From Puccinia triticina (Eukaryota > Basidiomycota > Pucciniomycetes > Pucciniales > Pucciniaceae), in NCBI RefSeq assembly GCF_026914185.1, contig NC_070568.1:5721001-5785000 (forward strand): DNA of 64,000 nt. Direction: 5' to 3'. The notes below the pieces were generated by a model. The model was not told the DNA's origin. It worked only from the letters and a program-made list of their open reading frames with translations, and made no database searches. Every line of letters begins with the position of its first letter. The stretch's first letter is position 1. Shown here one piece after another: positions 45,322 to 58,714 of the stretch. The translations under genes and the position numbers were made by a program.

Positions 45322-48300
45322 CTAGATAATGGGATGGTCGAGTTGAGGCGGACCAAGCTGAATGGTAACCGAGGAAGAAGCAGGAAGAGGAGGGGAGCCG
45401 GAGTTTTGAGGGATAGGCGAGCCGGGCACGGCGGGCAAGAGAGCAGGGCCGGTCTTGGCCTCTTGAACATCCACGACGGGAAGCTCGGCTGCGAGTGCAG
45501 GGCCGGCGGTCTGCGGGCGGTCGTCGGTGGAGGGGGAGGGAAGGGTTGGAGACGCCCTGCGGGGCCGGTCCTTGCTATTACTAGCACTCCGACTACTACT
45601 GCTGGTGTCGGTGGTGTTACAACGAAGCTTGGAGTCTAAGGCGACCGCTGGGACGATGGATGGACTCTGCGGGGTGGGATACAGGGTCTCCAAGGATGAT
45701 GAGGGGCCGACAGCCGCAGCCTTCGTCTGCTGTTCCTCGCCGCCAAGAAGGGCGGACACAGAGGCATGGCCATCGAACAGGGCGGGCGCTTGGGGCCTGC
45801 TCTTCTGGCCGGGATGCTGGTGGCTGCGCGCGCTACTCGACCGGCTCGAATGGACCGTGTCGGGCTTGGCGCTGGTGGGCTGACCTTGAACTTCGCCGCT
45901 CGGCCCCGCAACCCTGCTCCGCCCTTCCCGGCTCCCAGGACTGCTGCTGCTATCGGAAGACACCACGTTCCCGGCGACTTCAGATCGTCGCGAGGAATGA
46001 TTGTTGAGCGATCCCATTCGCCGTGTGCGCATCACCGCCGCCAGCGCCTTCACCCGGACCTCCTTGGCTGTCTCAGTTGACACCTCGACATCCCCAAAGA
46101 CGATCTTCCGGGGTAGTTGGGACAACGAAGAGTTCGAGGGAGCGCCTCGAGTAAAGGAGGACGTTGACCGATCTGAACTCCGACGGTGTTCTGACAGATC
46201 CCTGATCCGCGTGGATTGGCCACCGACACATACTGGCGAAAGACTCGACCTCGCTCGCGGCGTCTCCACACCTGCTCGATTACCCTCGTCCTCATTCTCT
46301 AAAAGTGACAAGCGCGGCTTCGATAGTTCATCAAATGATATGGCTGATGAATGTGTGGAGGTTGCTCCATTTGATAATGAGCGCCTTCGAGCCGATTCAT
46401 TGAGGGCTGCCAAGAACATCCCCTCCCGCTGTGGATCATGATGACCTTGCCAGGAACTTTGATACGCCTGATGTGATGGTAGCTGTTCTTCAGAAGTTCC
46501 ATCTGCACGCTGCGATGCGATCATATCTTGGGTCAGAGACATCATCTGATGACTACTCAGCTCATGTTGTTGGAACGATGTGGAAGGATAGCCGTTGGTA
46601 TGATGATAGTAGCCAGCTGGGACGGATCGTCCCAATACCCGCTGTGGGCTGTCAAATTTCTGTTTTGGTAGCCTCTCGGTCGTTCCGAAATTCCCGAACC
46701 TGATTGGGCCTGGGAGTGGTAACAGAGAGAAGTCTGGCATCCGGCCATTGGAAGACATGATGATCGGCGGCCCGGTCGAGTTGAGTAGAGTTTGATGTGC
46801 AGACTGAGGTTGTTCACTTCGCCTTCGAGGATTCATCGTGCTGTGTGACATACTTCTGGGTGGCCGCCCACTGTTGATTGTCTGGTTATTGTACCGCGAC
46901 TTGCTACTTGAGGATGTTGAAGCATGTAATCCGCGGGAGTTTGACCCAAGCTCGTCTCTATTGATCTCAGAGGCAGCAGCCTTTTGTCGACGACCCCCAG
47001 AGGAGTGTTTAGGTATTGAGGTCGGACTCAGGGGCAGATTTGGATCGAGTGATTCGGAGTCGTAAAAAAAGGCGGGCGAGGAGGCCATGCTGGATTGATG
47101 CAGAGAGCTTGAGGTAGATGCCTGAGCATTCCAGTTCTCAGATCCAGCCGTCTGAAAAAACCGATGAAAGTAATGTCCAGCTGATGCAGCTGAGGTGGCT
47201 GGTTTAGAAGACTTATATGAGTCCGAGACATGAGGAACAGGGTGAGACAACGATTGGGGGTTGGTGGATGCTTGTTGTTGGAGTTGATGTTGTTGGAGTT
47301 GCAATTGCTGGATTTCGCTGGACAAATAGCCACTGATGGACTCATGATTCCAGTCCAGATCACGATCTAGTGGTGGTGGCTCTGAAGCAATACTTTCAGG
47401 CGGGTAGCGAGGCCGCGCGTCCATAGATGAGGTCGCTTGGCTATAGATATGATCTTGCATCAGCCTGGTTGTGAGGGGTGGATACGAGGGTTGCTGTTCA
47501 GAGCTCATGAGGGCTTGTTGCTGCTGTTGGAGTAACAACTGCTCTTCGAGGTCGTCTTCCTCTTCTTCTTCTTCGCGAGTGGTGCTGCCAGAGATACCTG
47601 ATTGGATTGATGAAAATGATAGTCAGTACGGTTCAGTAGGTCAAGTTCAGAGGTGAGGGACGCACTCATGTTGAGGGAAGCTTTGGGATTAGGATTAGGC
47701 GCAGATTTTCGTCGTCCTGAGCTGGAAGGAGGGGCCATCAACACACCTTCTTGCCTCTCTTCACAAAGTTCTCTGATCATGACATCAAGCCGATCAGTGC
47801 GAGTGGATAAGACCCTCACAGCTCGCATGAATTCTCCTCGGATCTGTGGAGATAAACTCTCAGTGCTCGGCAGCATACAAAGGGGCGATCTCCATCTTTG
47901 GCAGGGTGAACAGAAGCTCACAGTAAACAACCCATCCCGTGTAACGGTGCGTGCGACGTTATAGTTAGTTTGGAAAGGATCCTAGAAGGTTCAAGTGACA
48001 AGATCAGCAGGAAGTTCTCAAAGATTAATTGAAGAGGATACCGACCTCGATACACAAGCGATTCAGATCGATCTTCAAGAACCCGCCGCGGCCGTCTTTA
48101 CTTTCCTCGATGTTATCGTGCATCCATCCTTTGGACTCCTTGCTCATTAAGCCCCCGGGCGTACGGACGCTGATGACATCATGCGTGTACCGGAACGTGC
48201 TGGAGAAGAACCGGAAGAACTCGATCAAGAGTTCGCCAACATTTTCCCGATTCATACCCACCCAGAAGCGGGGTAAGGCGTCCAGATCATCAAAAAAGTA

Positions 48301-50171
48301 TATGTCGTGTCCTTCGTAAACTGTATCCTCCGGGGGCGTTACTCTTGGTGGAGGAAGCTGCTGTAAATTTCTGTATTTTCATCGGATGTGTATGCGATAG
48401 ACAGGCAGGCTTTCTTGTCAGCTCAAACTGAAATAAAGCAGATAATATTCAAGGGCTTTACTGACGGCAATACAGGCGCTTTGCGGCCGTTAACCAGGTA
48501 ATAGATTACCATCAAGACGTATCCATATGAGCTTAGTGTTCCCAAGTATGGATCATTAATTCGCCGCCGTTTGGACCAGACTTTGACTAACAGCCGATCA
48601 ACCAGAGATGATAAGATTTCAGAGGTGGATGATTGAATCGGTCCGCTACGTGAATGGACTTACGAAACAAGACCATTGTTCGCATCCTTGGGTCAACCAT
48701 AGCATATGTGAGCAAAAGTCTAGTGTTTTCAAGAGCTAAACGATTTTCAAATCCGATATCACAAGATAATCCAAATGGTTGACCTAGAGAGGGGGGTAGA
48801 GAGAGCTTGATGATCGGGATTCGAGCTTTCGGGAGCATCTTAACGGTGAATGCAGTTTCTATCGAAGAATGGAAGATGGCAAGAATTTAGCTGATCGGAT
48901 TCGTGACATAGTCTTATACTGATCGAACTGTTCGATCTTCGAGTCTAACCAACCTTCTTGGATTAGTTTGCCAAGGATCATGACCATCTCAGCAGGAGTG
49001 GGTTTAGGTTTCTGCTCTTTCTCCTCTTCTTCCGCTTGGTTAGGCTGCTGATTTGATGTGGCGGCGGGCGTAGCGGAGACATCGTCGGTGGGGGGTGTTG
49101 AGGAAGGCTGTTTTCCGTCGGCTTCTTTAGAATCGGGATTCATACTACTCTCGGTAGTATCATTAGGATCAGCCGATCTTTCTTTGTCCGGTTTATTATT
49201 GTCGATCTTGTTCCCCGGCTCGGCAAGATAACACAGATCCATGTCCGAATTACGCAGGGCCAAGCCAGATGCTGTTGAAGCGGAAATGGATATATTTTCA
49301 GTTGAAAATTTAATTTACAGAGAAGGGAAAGCGAACAAACCTATTGAGCCGAATGGAAGTAGCCTGGCACCCTTTGAAATCCTATCGGCCAAGGTTTCGA
49401 GGTATTGACGAGTTTGCTCCTTGATCTAAAAGAGTGCGATCGCAAGAAAGATGAGATCGGAGTGGATTTCAGCTGGATGTATGAAGGGGAGTGGGGGAAT
49501 CATACCTGATATTCTTCGGGTGTGGGGAGAACAGATGGGAGGAAGACTTGAGTGATGTAGGTAGCCAGATCGGCCATGTGCTGCTGGTAGTAGGAGAGTT
49601 GGTGGGCCTGGACGGCCTGGAATTGAGCTTGAACTTGTGCATGGGCACGGGCTTGTGCTTGTGCTTGCGCTTGCGCTTGTTGATGTTGATGCCTGAGTGC
49701 GGTGGTGGTGGAGGTATTTGATGAGGTCCGTCGGGTGGAGTTCGAGGGTCGAGGTTCCCGATGGGCAGCGGAATGGTGGTGTGCTTGTTGTTGGTGGTGG
49801 TGATGGTGGTGGCTCTTGGTGGAGTATGGGTTGTTACTTGGGGAGCTGGATGAGGTGGACGGGGTGGTGTGGTTGGGATTGATGGGGGCTGGGGTTGGCC
49901 AGGTGTTCTGAGGGGGACTGGCTTGCTGCTGCTGAGGAAGTAGTTGTTTTGCGGCGGAGTTGAGGGTTGAGGTTGGGGAGTGTTGTTTTTCGCTGGTATT
50001 GCTGCTGCTGTTGGCTGTTGTTGTTGCTGGTGTTGTAGTCTTTGATTTGGGGTTGTGTTTGAGTGGCGAGGATGATTCTGAGGTTGAGTTGGAGGTGGTT
50101 GAGTTTGCGGATGAGGACAGGTTCTTGTTCTTCTGGTGGTGGTGGTGGTAATGCTGCTTTGAGGGTGACAT
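45322..50171 (-). CDS. Cid1-type poly(A) polymerase / terminal nucleotidyltransferase with long disordered ends
   Basis: This probably adds A or U residues to RNA 3' ends (Cid1/Trf4 superfamily). Nine exons (50171-49506, 49425-49341, 49271-48954, 48858-48664, 48586-48466, 48370-48046, 47981-47922, 47843-47666, 47597-45322) join in frame to 1407 aa. Residues 1-222 are His/Gln/Ser/Thr-rich. The catalytic core has FGSIASGLALRNSDMD (247-262; Asp260 and Asp262), a 90-residue acidic Pro-rich linker, KMLPKARIPIIKL and CDIGFENR (Asp390, likely third carboxylate). The PAP-associated part has RRRINDPYLGTLSSYGYVLMVIYYLV and RENVGELLIEFFRFF. From about 650 on it is Ser/Pro/Gln-rich and without recognised domain. 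Exon 3 donor GTTGGT (48953) is chosen because it joins LIQE to ETAFTVKMLPK, as in the family. Substrate is unknown. Confidence 0.88.
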
Positions 50172-53100
50172 TGCTTCTGCGCTTCCCCTCTCGCCGCTGC
50201 TTCCCTCGCTGTTCGTTCTTGTCGTTCTTGAGCTCCTTCTTATCGTTCTCGTTCTCGGCTGGTTCGCTGAGGCTGCTGGTGATGGTCAACTGGGGCAAGT
50301 CACCTTCGAGGGAAATGGTCAACAGCAGCTCGGCAGTGGCTGCCGCTGTAAACTTACATCACCAGCTTAAATACACACATACCTCATGTTTTGTCCCCCC
50401 TTTCTGACTTTTCCCAAACCCTTTCTGCCCACAATCCATTTCCTCAGCCTCTGGAGGCTGGAGCTGGCTCATCCACAAACGGACAGATATCTATCCGTTT
50501 GAGATCTCGAAATCCATTGATGATAGTCTATAACCTTCTCTTCTTTATAACAACCCAGCCTTCTTGTACATAGTCTGGATCATCATCCCTCACATCCACA
50601 CCCTTAACTTTCTCTCCGACTTGAAGTGTATGTATCCATCATCCGACCATCGGCGTTTAGAGACTCGACCGAGCGGAGACCCAAGCCACCCAGTAGATAC
50701 CGACGAGAGGGGGGCTCCAAGCTATGATGAATACATACGATGGATTCTTAACTGCGTAAATATTTATGTATTTACGTAAGACTTGCGCCAGCTCAAAGGA
50801 TATATTCAATCGACTCCATCAAACAGCTTGACTTCCTAACCAAGATCCCCTTGCCACCAGTGCTTCGCCAACTGTTTGCCGCCGTTGCATCAGCTCCTTC
50901 TCTCTTTGAAAAGAGTGCTCGAGAGTATCAGTTCACGCAGCATATGCTCGATCTATCCAAGCTCAAAAGGCAAAAAACATACACTTCACCCCTCGCAAAC
51001 AACTTGGGACGTGTTCATCAATTCAGAAACAAACTAAGATTTCCCAAAAGGAACTCGATCAACTACATAGATTGCAGTTGATCTAAACCATCATGGGCAG
51101 AAGGGAATCAGCAGTCCTACTGGACAAGCTGGGATCCATCACAACGGATCACTGTTTTGAAAAAGAAAAAACTACCCTGCTCCCCCCCCCCCCCCCAAAA
51201 AAAAAAAAAAAAGGAGTGGCCTAAATGCACACCTTTTACTGCATGCACAACAAAAGTGGGTAGATTTTCCATGCACCAAATGGGTCGGTGTGTTACACAC
51301 GCCAAGGGTAATGGGGTATCCCATGGCATGCCCAAAAAGAATTAGGGTAAGCCAAAGTGCATACCAAACACACCAAACAGGCTGGTGTGTGCCTATACCC
51401 TAACCTAACACCAGTTCCCCCTGGTGGAAGGCTTGCTGTGGCAGCAAAGCCACCCCTCCTGTAGGGAGTGACTTATTCACAAATTCATGATTTTGGCTGA
51501 GAAAGAAATCACAAATGGCTGAAGGAGAAATATTAAGCCCCAGCCAGCCTCCCCCTGAGCTCCTGTGGACCTGCCTCAAGGCCAGTTGATACTTTGGGGC
51601 CTCAGCTTTCATTTGGTACTAGTCCATCTTTTTGTTGAGATAAATGAGTATCTCTACATCTAGTATGTGCTTCTACCATCTCCACCCACAACTCAGCCTG
51701 TACTCTAGCCACTCATAGTCTATTTGTATTTCCTCAGTTGATTACTTACTCATCAAATGATGAGTTTGCTTTTATGATCAATGTGCTCAGACTATGTCCT
51801 TGCCCATATCATGGCACTTCACACTTGTTTTTTGTGTCACCTATGTTACCCTCAACAATTTTCACTCTCAACTGTTCTCCTTGTACTAATTTTTTCAATA
51901 TAATAAGAAAAGTGAAGAAATGTAAATCAAGGATCTAAAATCATCAGGCCTTGTGGTTCTTGGATTCACAAACCCATAGATATCTGCAGATCCTACACCT
52001 GTAGCCACTGAATCAGTAAATTTTGTTGCAGATAGGATGTTCACTCTTGAAAAATCTCAAAAAATCCAAAAATGGATCTTCAGAGCAATTTAATATCCTT
52101 CAGGAATCATTTGAACTTCAAAACAGATTCCTTCAGTCAGTTTTGGAGCTTTGGCTCTATTGAAACAGCTCATGTAAATATGGTCCAAAATGCACTTTTG
52201 CTACGGGGAAAAAGTGGGTTTTGTGCTTGAAAACCCATTTGTGGTATGTTTTGGATTTCTGAAAGTCATATTATTCTACCTGCTGGATTTCTGTAAGTGC
52301 CATTTTAGACAATCTTGAGGGTCCCAGGCCATTAGTGCCTGCCAGAGCCCCCTAACATATTAAGGGGTTTTGGCCAGACAGGTACAACTGAGTGAAGGCC
52401 CCTCCCTTTTGAAATTCAACCAGAAAGCACCACTTCACAACTTCCTGGCAGGTGCATTGAGGGTACCATGCAATGTGTTCCAGTTAACTGCTAACAGGTA
52501 TTGGATGGTGATCTTTAACTGGGACATGCCACTGGGTACCTTGGTTTTCTGCCACCAAGCAATATCTGGCTCTTGGCATGTGCCAGTGTGCTCTCCAGAC
52601 TCCTGGAAATACCTGTGTCAGTGTGAGGGATCATATTGAGAATTTGATGACCTGTAGTAAATGAGGGAGGAGGCCCCTGATGTGCATACACCATCTCATC
52701 TGATGTTCAGGAGATTGTCCCCTGTTTCAGCATACCCCAGAGTCACAAAGAAAGATGCCTTGCAGATTTCAATTTACACCCCTTAGGCTCAACTCTTAAT
52801 TGTTGGCCAAAAGGAATACATCTTCCTAAGCCTGTGACTCATTAACTTTCACATGCATTGGCTGTGCCTCTGAAAGGTGTGTTAATTTGGGTTTTTTGTG
52901 TATGCATTGGCTGCACCTCTGATAGGTTTGTTAATGTGGGATCTAGAGAGGCATCCAGAGGTCCCTGAACCTCCACAGGAAGTCCTCCATGGACAGCTCA
53001 AGAACACCAGCTGTCTCTCCTACCCACATACTTGCTGAGTATATAATTGTTATCATTCACTGCCCTCTCCTTGGTTTAATCTTTGAGCCCACCTATCTGA

Positions 53101-54493
53101 AAGAGCAGCACCAGACGCATAGATGCATAGCCCCTCTCCTCACTCATCACTACCTGGTAGCTGGACCTCTCCAAGCCTTCCAAGAGGGCTGGAAAGAAGA
53201 TCCCACAAGATGGCCAAAACAACCACCAACAATCCCAGGCCAAACTGAAGGTGCTCAGAGAGAGACTTGGGCTAGTAGGACATGGATTGTGCTGATTGGG
53301 AATTGTAACAGAAAACAGACGCCTGGCAGCTGCCCGCCAAGCCCTTCTATTCAGATTGTCAAGTGATGATGATTCAAGCCAAACGCAACAACAACAGCAA
53401 CAAAAACAACAACAACAAAGGATTAAATACTCAACTATGTTTTGTTTTTGTTTGTTTTTTTAAAAAGGGGGGATGTGTGTTTCATGTGTGTGGATTAAAA
53501 ATTTAAGAAAGAAGTGGGAAGGAACAAGGTTGGGTGGAACGGGGTGCAAAGAGAAGAAAAGAGCAGAAAGAAAGAAGAGGCAAGGCGGGAGCTTCTATGT
53601 ACAACACTGGCACTGAGGACGGCTGGGGCGACCGGATGAGTCACGCCGAATGAAAAGAGGAGAATCCAACCAGCAGTCGTAAATAACACAAAAAGAAAGA
53701 GAAAGAGAGAAAAAAACAATGGTAACCAAGCAGATAGCCAAAAAAACAAACAAACGCTGGTGTGAAAGAGAGATGAAGAAGGAAGAGACAAACTACACAG
53801 AAACGATGCTGGAAAGGAAAGCCGAGAGGCGGAAGGTTCTACGTACGGAAGGAGGGACGGTAGGAAGACTGTTCGGCCGGAAACACACACACACACGGAA
53901 AGAAAGAAGGGGTGGATTTCGGAAGCACAAGCGAGCGCGACGGGGCGGCGACAGGGTGTCGATCGGGAGCGGGGAAATCTGATCATGTTTTGTGTGGAGA
54001 GGTAGGAAGGAAAGAAGAGGAGATGCAGGGACGGGACGAAACGAAACGGGGAGTCTTCATAGCCAAGCGTGGTAAGCAAAAAGCGAGAGAGAAATCGAGC
54101 GGAGCAAGGGGGTTCGGACGGTGGGTGAGAGAGGGGATCAGATCACCCCGATTGGAAGCCAAAAAAGGAGCGAAAGAAGAATGAATATATTTATATGTAT
54201 ATCGTACACCACACACACACGAAAAAAAAATGAGGAAAAGGACAGCATTAAAGGGGTGTTTAGGGGGTTCAAAACTAGTTGGAAAAGGGACTGGATTGGA
54301 AGAAAGAATGAAGGACATGGGGGCGGTTCTTTCAACACGAGTGGGGAAACGAAAGCAGAGACGGAGCAGGAAGGACAGAACTAAGTAAGATCCAAAAAGA
54401 GGAAGCTGGAAGATGGGGGGACGAATGAGACGGCGGCGGCCTAGAAAGTGAAAAAATGGCAAGATGGAGGCGAGGATGGGGGGGCGACAAGCG
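50172..54493. other. Intergenic, no gene seen; repeat fragments and purine-rich tract
   Basis: 50172-50800 should hold the promoter and 5' UTR of the nucleotidyltransferase gene. A C16-A17 type homopolymer junction occurs at about 51184-51212. 51408-51475 (ACACCAGTTCCCCCTGGTGG ... GGCAGCAAAGCCACCCCTCC) is a relative of the sequence at 22975-23035. 53390-53460 is (AAC)n-rich. 53500-54480 is strongly purine-rich on the plus strand, with an ACACACAC run at 53886, and probably contains the Kin4 3' UTR. The open frames there are compositional artefacts. Confidence 0.45.
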
Positions 54494-57400
54494 CTACGCT
54501 TTCTGGCCCAAGTCAGCACGCTCGAGGATTTGCAAGTACCTGCAAGCAGAGAGAAGAGCCAAGAGGATGAGAGCCAGAACGAGACAGAAAAAGAGACAGA
54601 CAATCGGGCTCACAAGTACTTGAAGCTCCAGAGCGAGCCCTTGAGCCGCTTGATGTCGACGGCGTAGAGTCCGGCGAGGCCTCGGAGCCGGGTGATCTCG
54701 ACAGCTGGCAGAAGAAAGAGAGGGGGAATCAGAGGGGTGAGTTCAAAGACGGGTGGGATGGGGCAGACGTACTGAACCGGACGTCGTCGCCGCTGTCGAC
54801 CGATGGGTCGTCAGCATAGGAGGGCAACGGCTGGGCACTGGTGGTGTAATCGGCGCCACTGGCGCTGCCGAGACTGCCTCCCGCGGAGGCGGGGTTGTGG
54901 CCGGAGGCAGACGGGAGACTGGGGCCGGTGGTGACGTGGCCGAACTGGTCGATGAGCACGCCGATCTGGTGGCTGGTGGTGCTGGTGCTGCCCGTCTGGG
55001 GTCTCCGGTTGAAGATCGACTTGAACGGGCCACCGCCGCCGCTCGAAGGGTCCTGGTGCTGGTGCTGCAGCTTCTGTTGCTGCTGCTGCAGCGCTTCAAA
55101 CACCCCCATCCCCAGACTCGCCACCACTTTCTTCTTCGACCGACGCGTCGCCTTCAGCTTCATCGAGCTCTCTTCTACCACATCGATCCCCATCTCCCAC
55201 AGTATCTGCTTCAGTTGCGCCATGATCATCGGCGGCAGTTTCGACGAAATCGCATTCTGGTCAATCGCACCATGATGCAGCTTCAGTTTACTGTCGTTGA
55301 ATGCCCCGCTGCTGCGCTCGGCTCCTGCAGACGGAACGATGGCCGGATTCCTAAATTCGGCCGCAGTAGATGTACTGGGACGGGGATGCGCCAGGGTGAA
55401 GCGATGGCTAGCTTTGGAGGATACCGCTGACGTTTGAGTCACGGACTGGTTCGACTATAATCAAACGGAATAGTGAGGAACGCGCCGCAAAGCCCACACA
55501 AGTAGAAAGAAACACTTACCATCAGAGGCGCAGGAATGTGCGAAGTGGGCTGGGGCGCGGCTGCAGGAGGATGGCCGTTGAGATTGGTAGGCTGAGCGGG
55601 TTGATGAGCCTTGACTCTGGCATCAAAGTCCGTGGGAATAGGTACAGGCGGGGTAAGAAGGTCGTTCGCAGGGGCTTGGGGATGGTTGGCACTCGTCGTA
55701 CTGCCGTTCAAGCTCTTGAAACGGAACCAATCCATAACGCGCTTGGCTTTGCTGCTGTTGCTGGCTTGGCCAGTGCTGTTGGCAACACTAGCTGCGGGTG
55801 TGTGCTGGCTCCAGTTAGGCGAAGCGGTTTGGGTATCCCTTGGAGGAACACTGGTCGCTTCTTCGTGAGTGGGGGTGGCCTCTGCCGAAGGCGGGCCGGA
55901 TCGTTGTGAGCCAGGTTTTTTCGGGGCCACCACTTGGGGTGCAGAGCCACTAGTCGACATCTTGCTCGATGTGAGGCGGCCATGTGCAGCTGTCAGAGTG
56001 GTCCGTCTCTTGACACTAGAGCCTGTGGTGGACTTATCGGAAGTTGGTAGCGGTGGCGGTATGCTACCATCTGTAGCACGGATTGTCGGAGATCCAGCTG
56101 CAGTCACACTTGTACCTCGTTGGCGGCGTTTCGACTGATCGGCCTGCGGTGATTCAACAGGCTTGGGAGCAGCAGACGTAACTTTGGCAGACTTCCTGTT
56201 GGGGCGAGCGTTTGTAGCAGAAGCAATTTTGCCACTCAAGGGCTCGACGACCATACTCAATGCTTTCCGCCTAGCTGTCTTTGCAACAGGAGGATTGGTC
56301 GTGGTGTATCCAGACGACTTCTTGGGGTTGGGGACGGGTGGGGGATTGGCGGACTGAGTTGTGTTGGTACCAAGAAGTCGAGAGAAGAATCGGTCGGTTG
56401 ACAATCCTTTCCTGTGGCGAGCCTGTGATTTGGCGGCGCTCGTTTTGGATGTACCATTGGGTAGTGCAGAGTTTTGAGACGCAGTACTAAAGGAGACTTG
56501 GCTGGAGCTTTTGACAGCCCTGCAGATTACCATCACAAGAAGAAAAAGGATGGTTTATATTAGCATGTTGGAAATCATCTATAAAAAAAAATGAAGGATT
56601 GTAGAAGGACGAACCCGGTTGCAGCCAAAGGCTTCTGGGAGGGCGAAGGGAAAGGAACGGTGGGGGTAGGGGTCTCATCAGAGCCAGCCGTGCTCGGGTC
56701 AAGTGTCTTGGAAGTATTAGCGGTGGAAGCTTTGTGAGTTCGGCCCGGCTGGGGAGTAGTCTGAAGCTGAGACTCGTGGCCATGCTTGGGTGTAGAAGAG
56801 AGTGAGGTGGCAGGAGCTGGTGGAGACATCCGAGGTGTGCTGGTCTGACCCTCATCTGCAACTTGGGTTAGGCCATTTGACTCCAAAGCCTCCCCGGCAG
56901 TGGTCGAGGGTTCGGCGTGCTTGCCTTTGCCCTTGGCAACCCCAGTGTATTCGACTTGAACGGTGTAGCGATGTTGGGACTGAGAAGCCGGGGGATGCGC
57001 GGCAGTACCGCCCACCTTGCGCTTCTTACCGCTGCCACTAGTACCGCTGGTCTTGTGATTTTCATCGATAACCATCTTGTCATTCGGGATTTGAGGCACA
57101 GTTGCGATCTCTTCATTCTCCTTGTTGAGTGAGGAAACTGGGACAATGACGGCTGATTGGGCCTGTTGGTGGCGTCGACTGGAGGTGGCGGGAGGAGTGG
57201 TTAGTTGGTTACTGTTGGAGTGTAGATGAGTGACTGCGCCTCCAGAGGCTTGACGCTGTTGTTGCTGGTAGGCCCCGATAGCGTGGGCGGACTGTAGGGA
57301 TTCGTCAGGGTTGACCATTGCGGATGAAGGGACAACCATGGCACTCTGATGGCCTCGGGCTTTGTTGGCAGCTGACGCATTGCCGGAGCCATGGACCCGA

Positions 57401-58714
57401 TTACCATCGGCTCCGGTGCTGGGTTGGGATCGATTGGCGTTGTTGGCAGCCATGAGTTGTCGTTGGCGTTGGAGCATCAATCGCTTGGCCTGTTCGTTTT
57501 CTTCCGAGAGACGTTCGAGCTCCTCCAATGAACGGGTGAACAGATGGTGGTACTTTGCAAGCCACGAATGATTGGCGACATCCTTGAGCGAACAACGCTT
57601 GAGAGGGTCGGGAACAAGCATCTTGAGGAGCAAGTCTTTGGGTTCGTCTGTGATCCAGTCGGGGAAGCTGAGGGGTGTGTTGATGATGTACTTGTAGAGC
57701 AGGTTGATGTTGTCACCATCTGGGTTGGAGGGATCATCGTCAAAGGGCAAGTATCCGGCCAACATGGCATAGAGGATGACGCCGCATGACCAAACGTCGA
57801 CTTGAGAGCCGACGTAGCGGCCGTCCTGGACGACCAGTTCGGGGGCGGCGTAGCAGGGCGATCCGCATGAGGTGGCCATGAGATCATTGGTGCGATCCTC
57901 GAAGCGATTGGCAAAGCCGAAGTCGGTGATGATGATGTTGCGATTGCGGTCTAGTAGCAGGTTTTCTAGCTTCAAGTCCCGATGAACGATCTTTTTAGCG
58001 TGCAGATAGGTGACGCCGGAGATGAGCTGTGCAAAAAGTTTTGAAGCGTCCTTCTCTTTCAAGTAACGGTGGGCCAAGATGTGGTCGAACAGTTCTCCGC
58101 CTGGATGAAAGAAGAAAAGAAAAAAAAAAAAAAAAAACACTGAGTGTGAGAGTCAATGATCAAGGGGAGTGGGTGGTGTCTGCATACCAGAGGCATATTC
58201 GAGGACGATTCCAATGTATTTTTCGGTTTCAATCACATCGTAGAGCCTGACGATGTTGGGGTGCTTGACGAGTTTGAGGACATCGATTTCGCGAGCAACC
58301 TTGATCATCCTGGCCTGGGTGTCCACGTTCCCCCGCTTGATCAGTTTGATTGCGACCTCCTCGCCCCACCGGTCGGGCGATGAATGGACACCCAGCTTGA
58401 CTTTCCCGAATTCGCCTTCGCCCTAGATAAGCGGTAGTGTTTGTGAGTTGGTTTTATCTATCTGATTTTTGGCTGGTGTTTCTTTTTTTATGGCTTACAA
58501 GGGTTTGGAGGAGCAGATAGGGGCCGAAATATACACGCTGGCGGGGCATGGGGTGGGATGGGCCGACCATATTGACAGGTGAGGCGAGTGGCTCGTGTGG
58601 GGTGGTCGGAGTTTGATGGACAGAGCGGTGTCTCGACTGGGAGGCGACGGGGGAGGGAGCGTCGACATGGTGGGACTGCGATGGCTGGCGGGTGGCATGC
58701 TGGGGCGGGTGCAT
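54494..58714 (-). CDS. KIN4: Kin4-like serine/threonine protein kinase (CAMKL group)
   Basis: Seven exons (58714-58499, 58422-58188, 58100-56615, 56519-55520, 55454-54773, 54704-54614, 54539-54494) give 1251 aa. Kinase domain: GEGEFGKV (73-80), VAIK (Lys98), HRDLKLEN (190-197), DFGFANRF (from Asp210), activation loop [15 protein letters not shown] with Thr227, and [23 protein letters not shown], which matches fungal Kin4/Frk1 kinases best. A long Ser/Thr/Pro/Gln-rich tail follows. The end ([36 protein letters not shown]) resembles a KA1 membrane-binding domain. In yeast Kin4 acts at the spindle position checkpoint; this role here is inference. The start at 58714 is in frame with the glycine loop. 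An upstream Pro-rich frame is out of phase. Confidence 0.9.

Noticed and set aside
45527..46441. Plus-strand open frames opposite the nucleotidyltransferase tail
   Set aside because: They are shadows of the GC-rich, serine-rich coding exon on the minus strand, whose frame is supported by splicing from the catalytic exons.
53495..54603. Overlapping open frames on both strands
   Set aside because: The region is a purine-rich tract with few stops; the translations are low complexity and lie in the kinase 3' flank.
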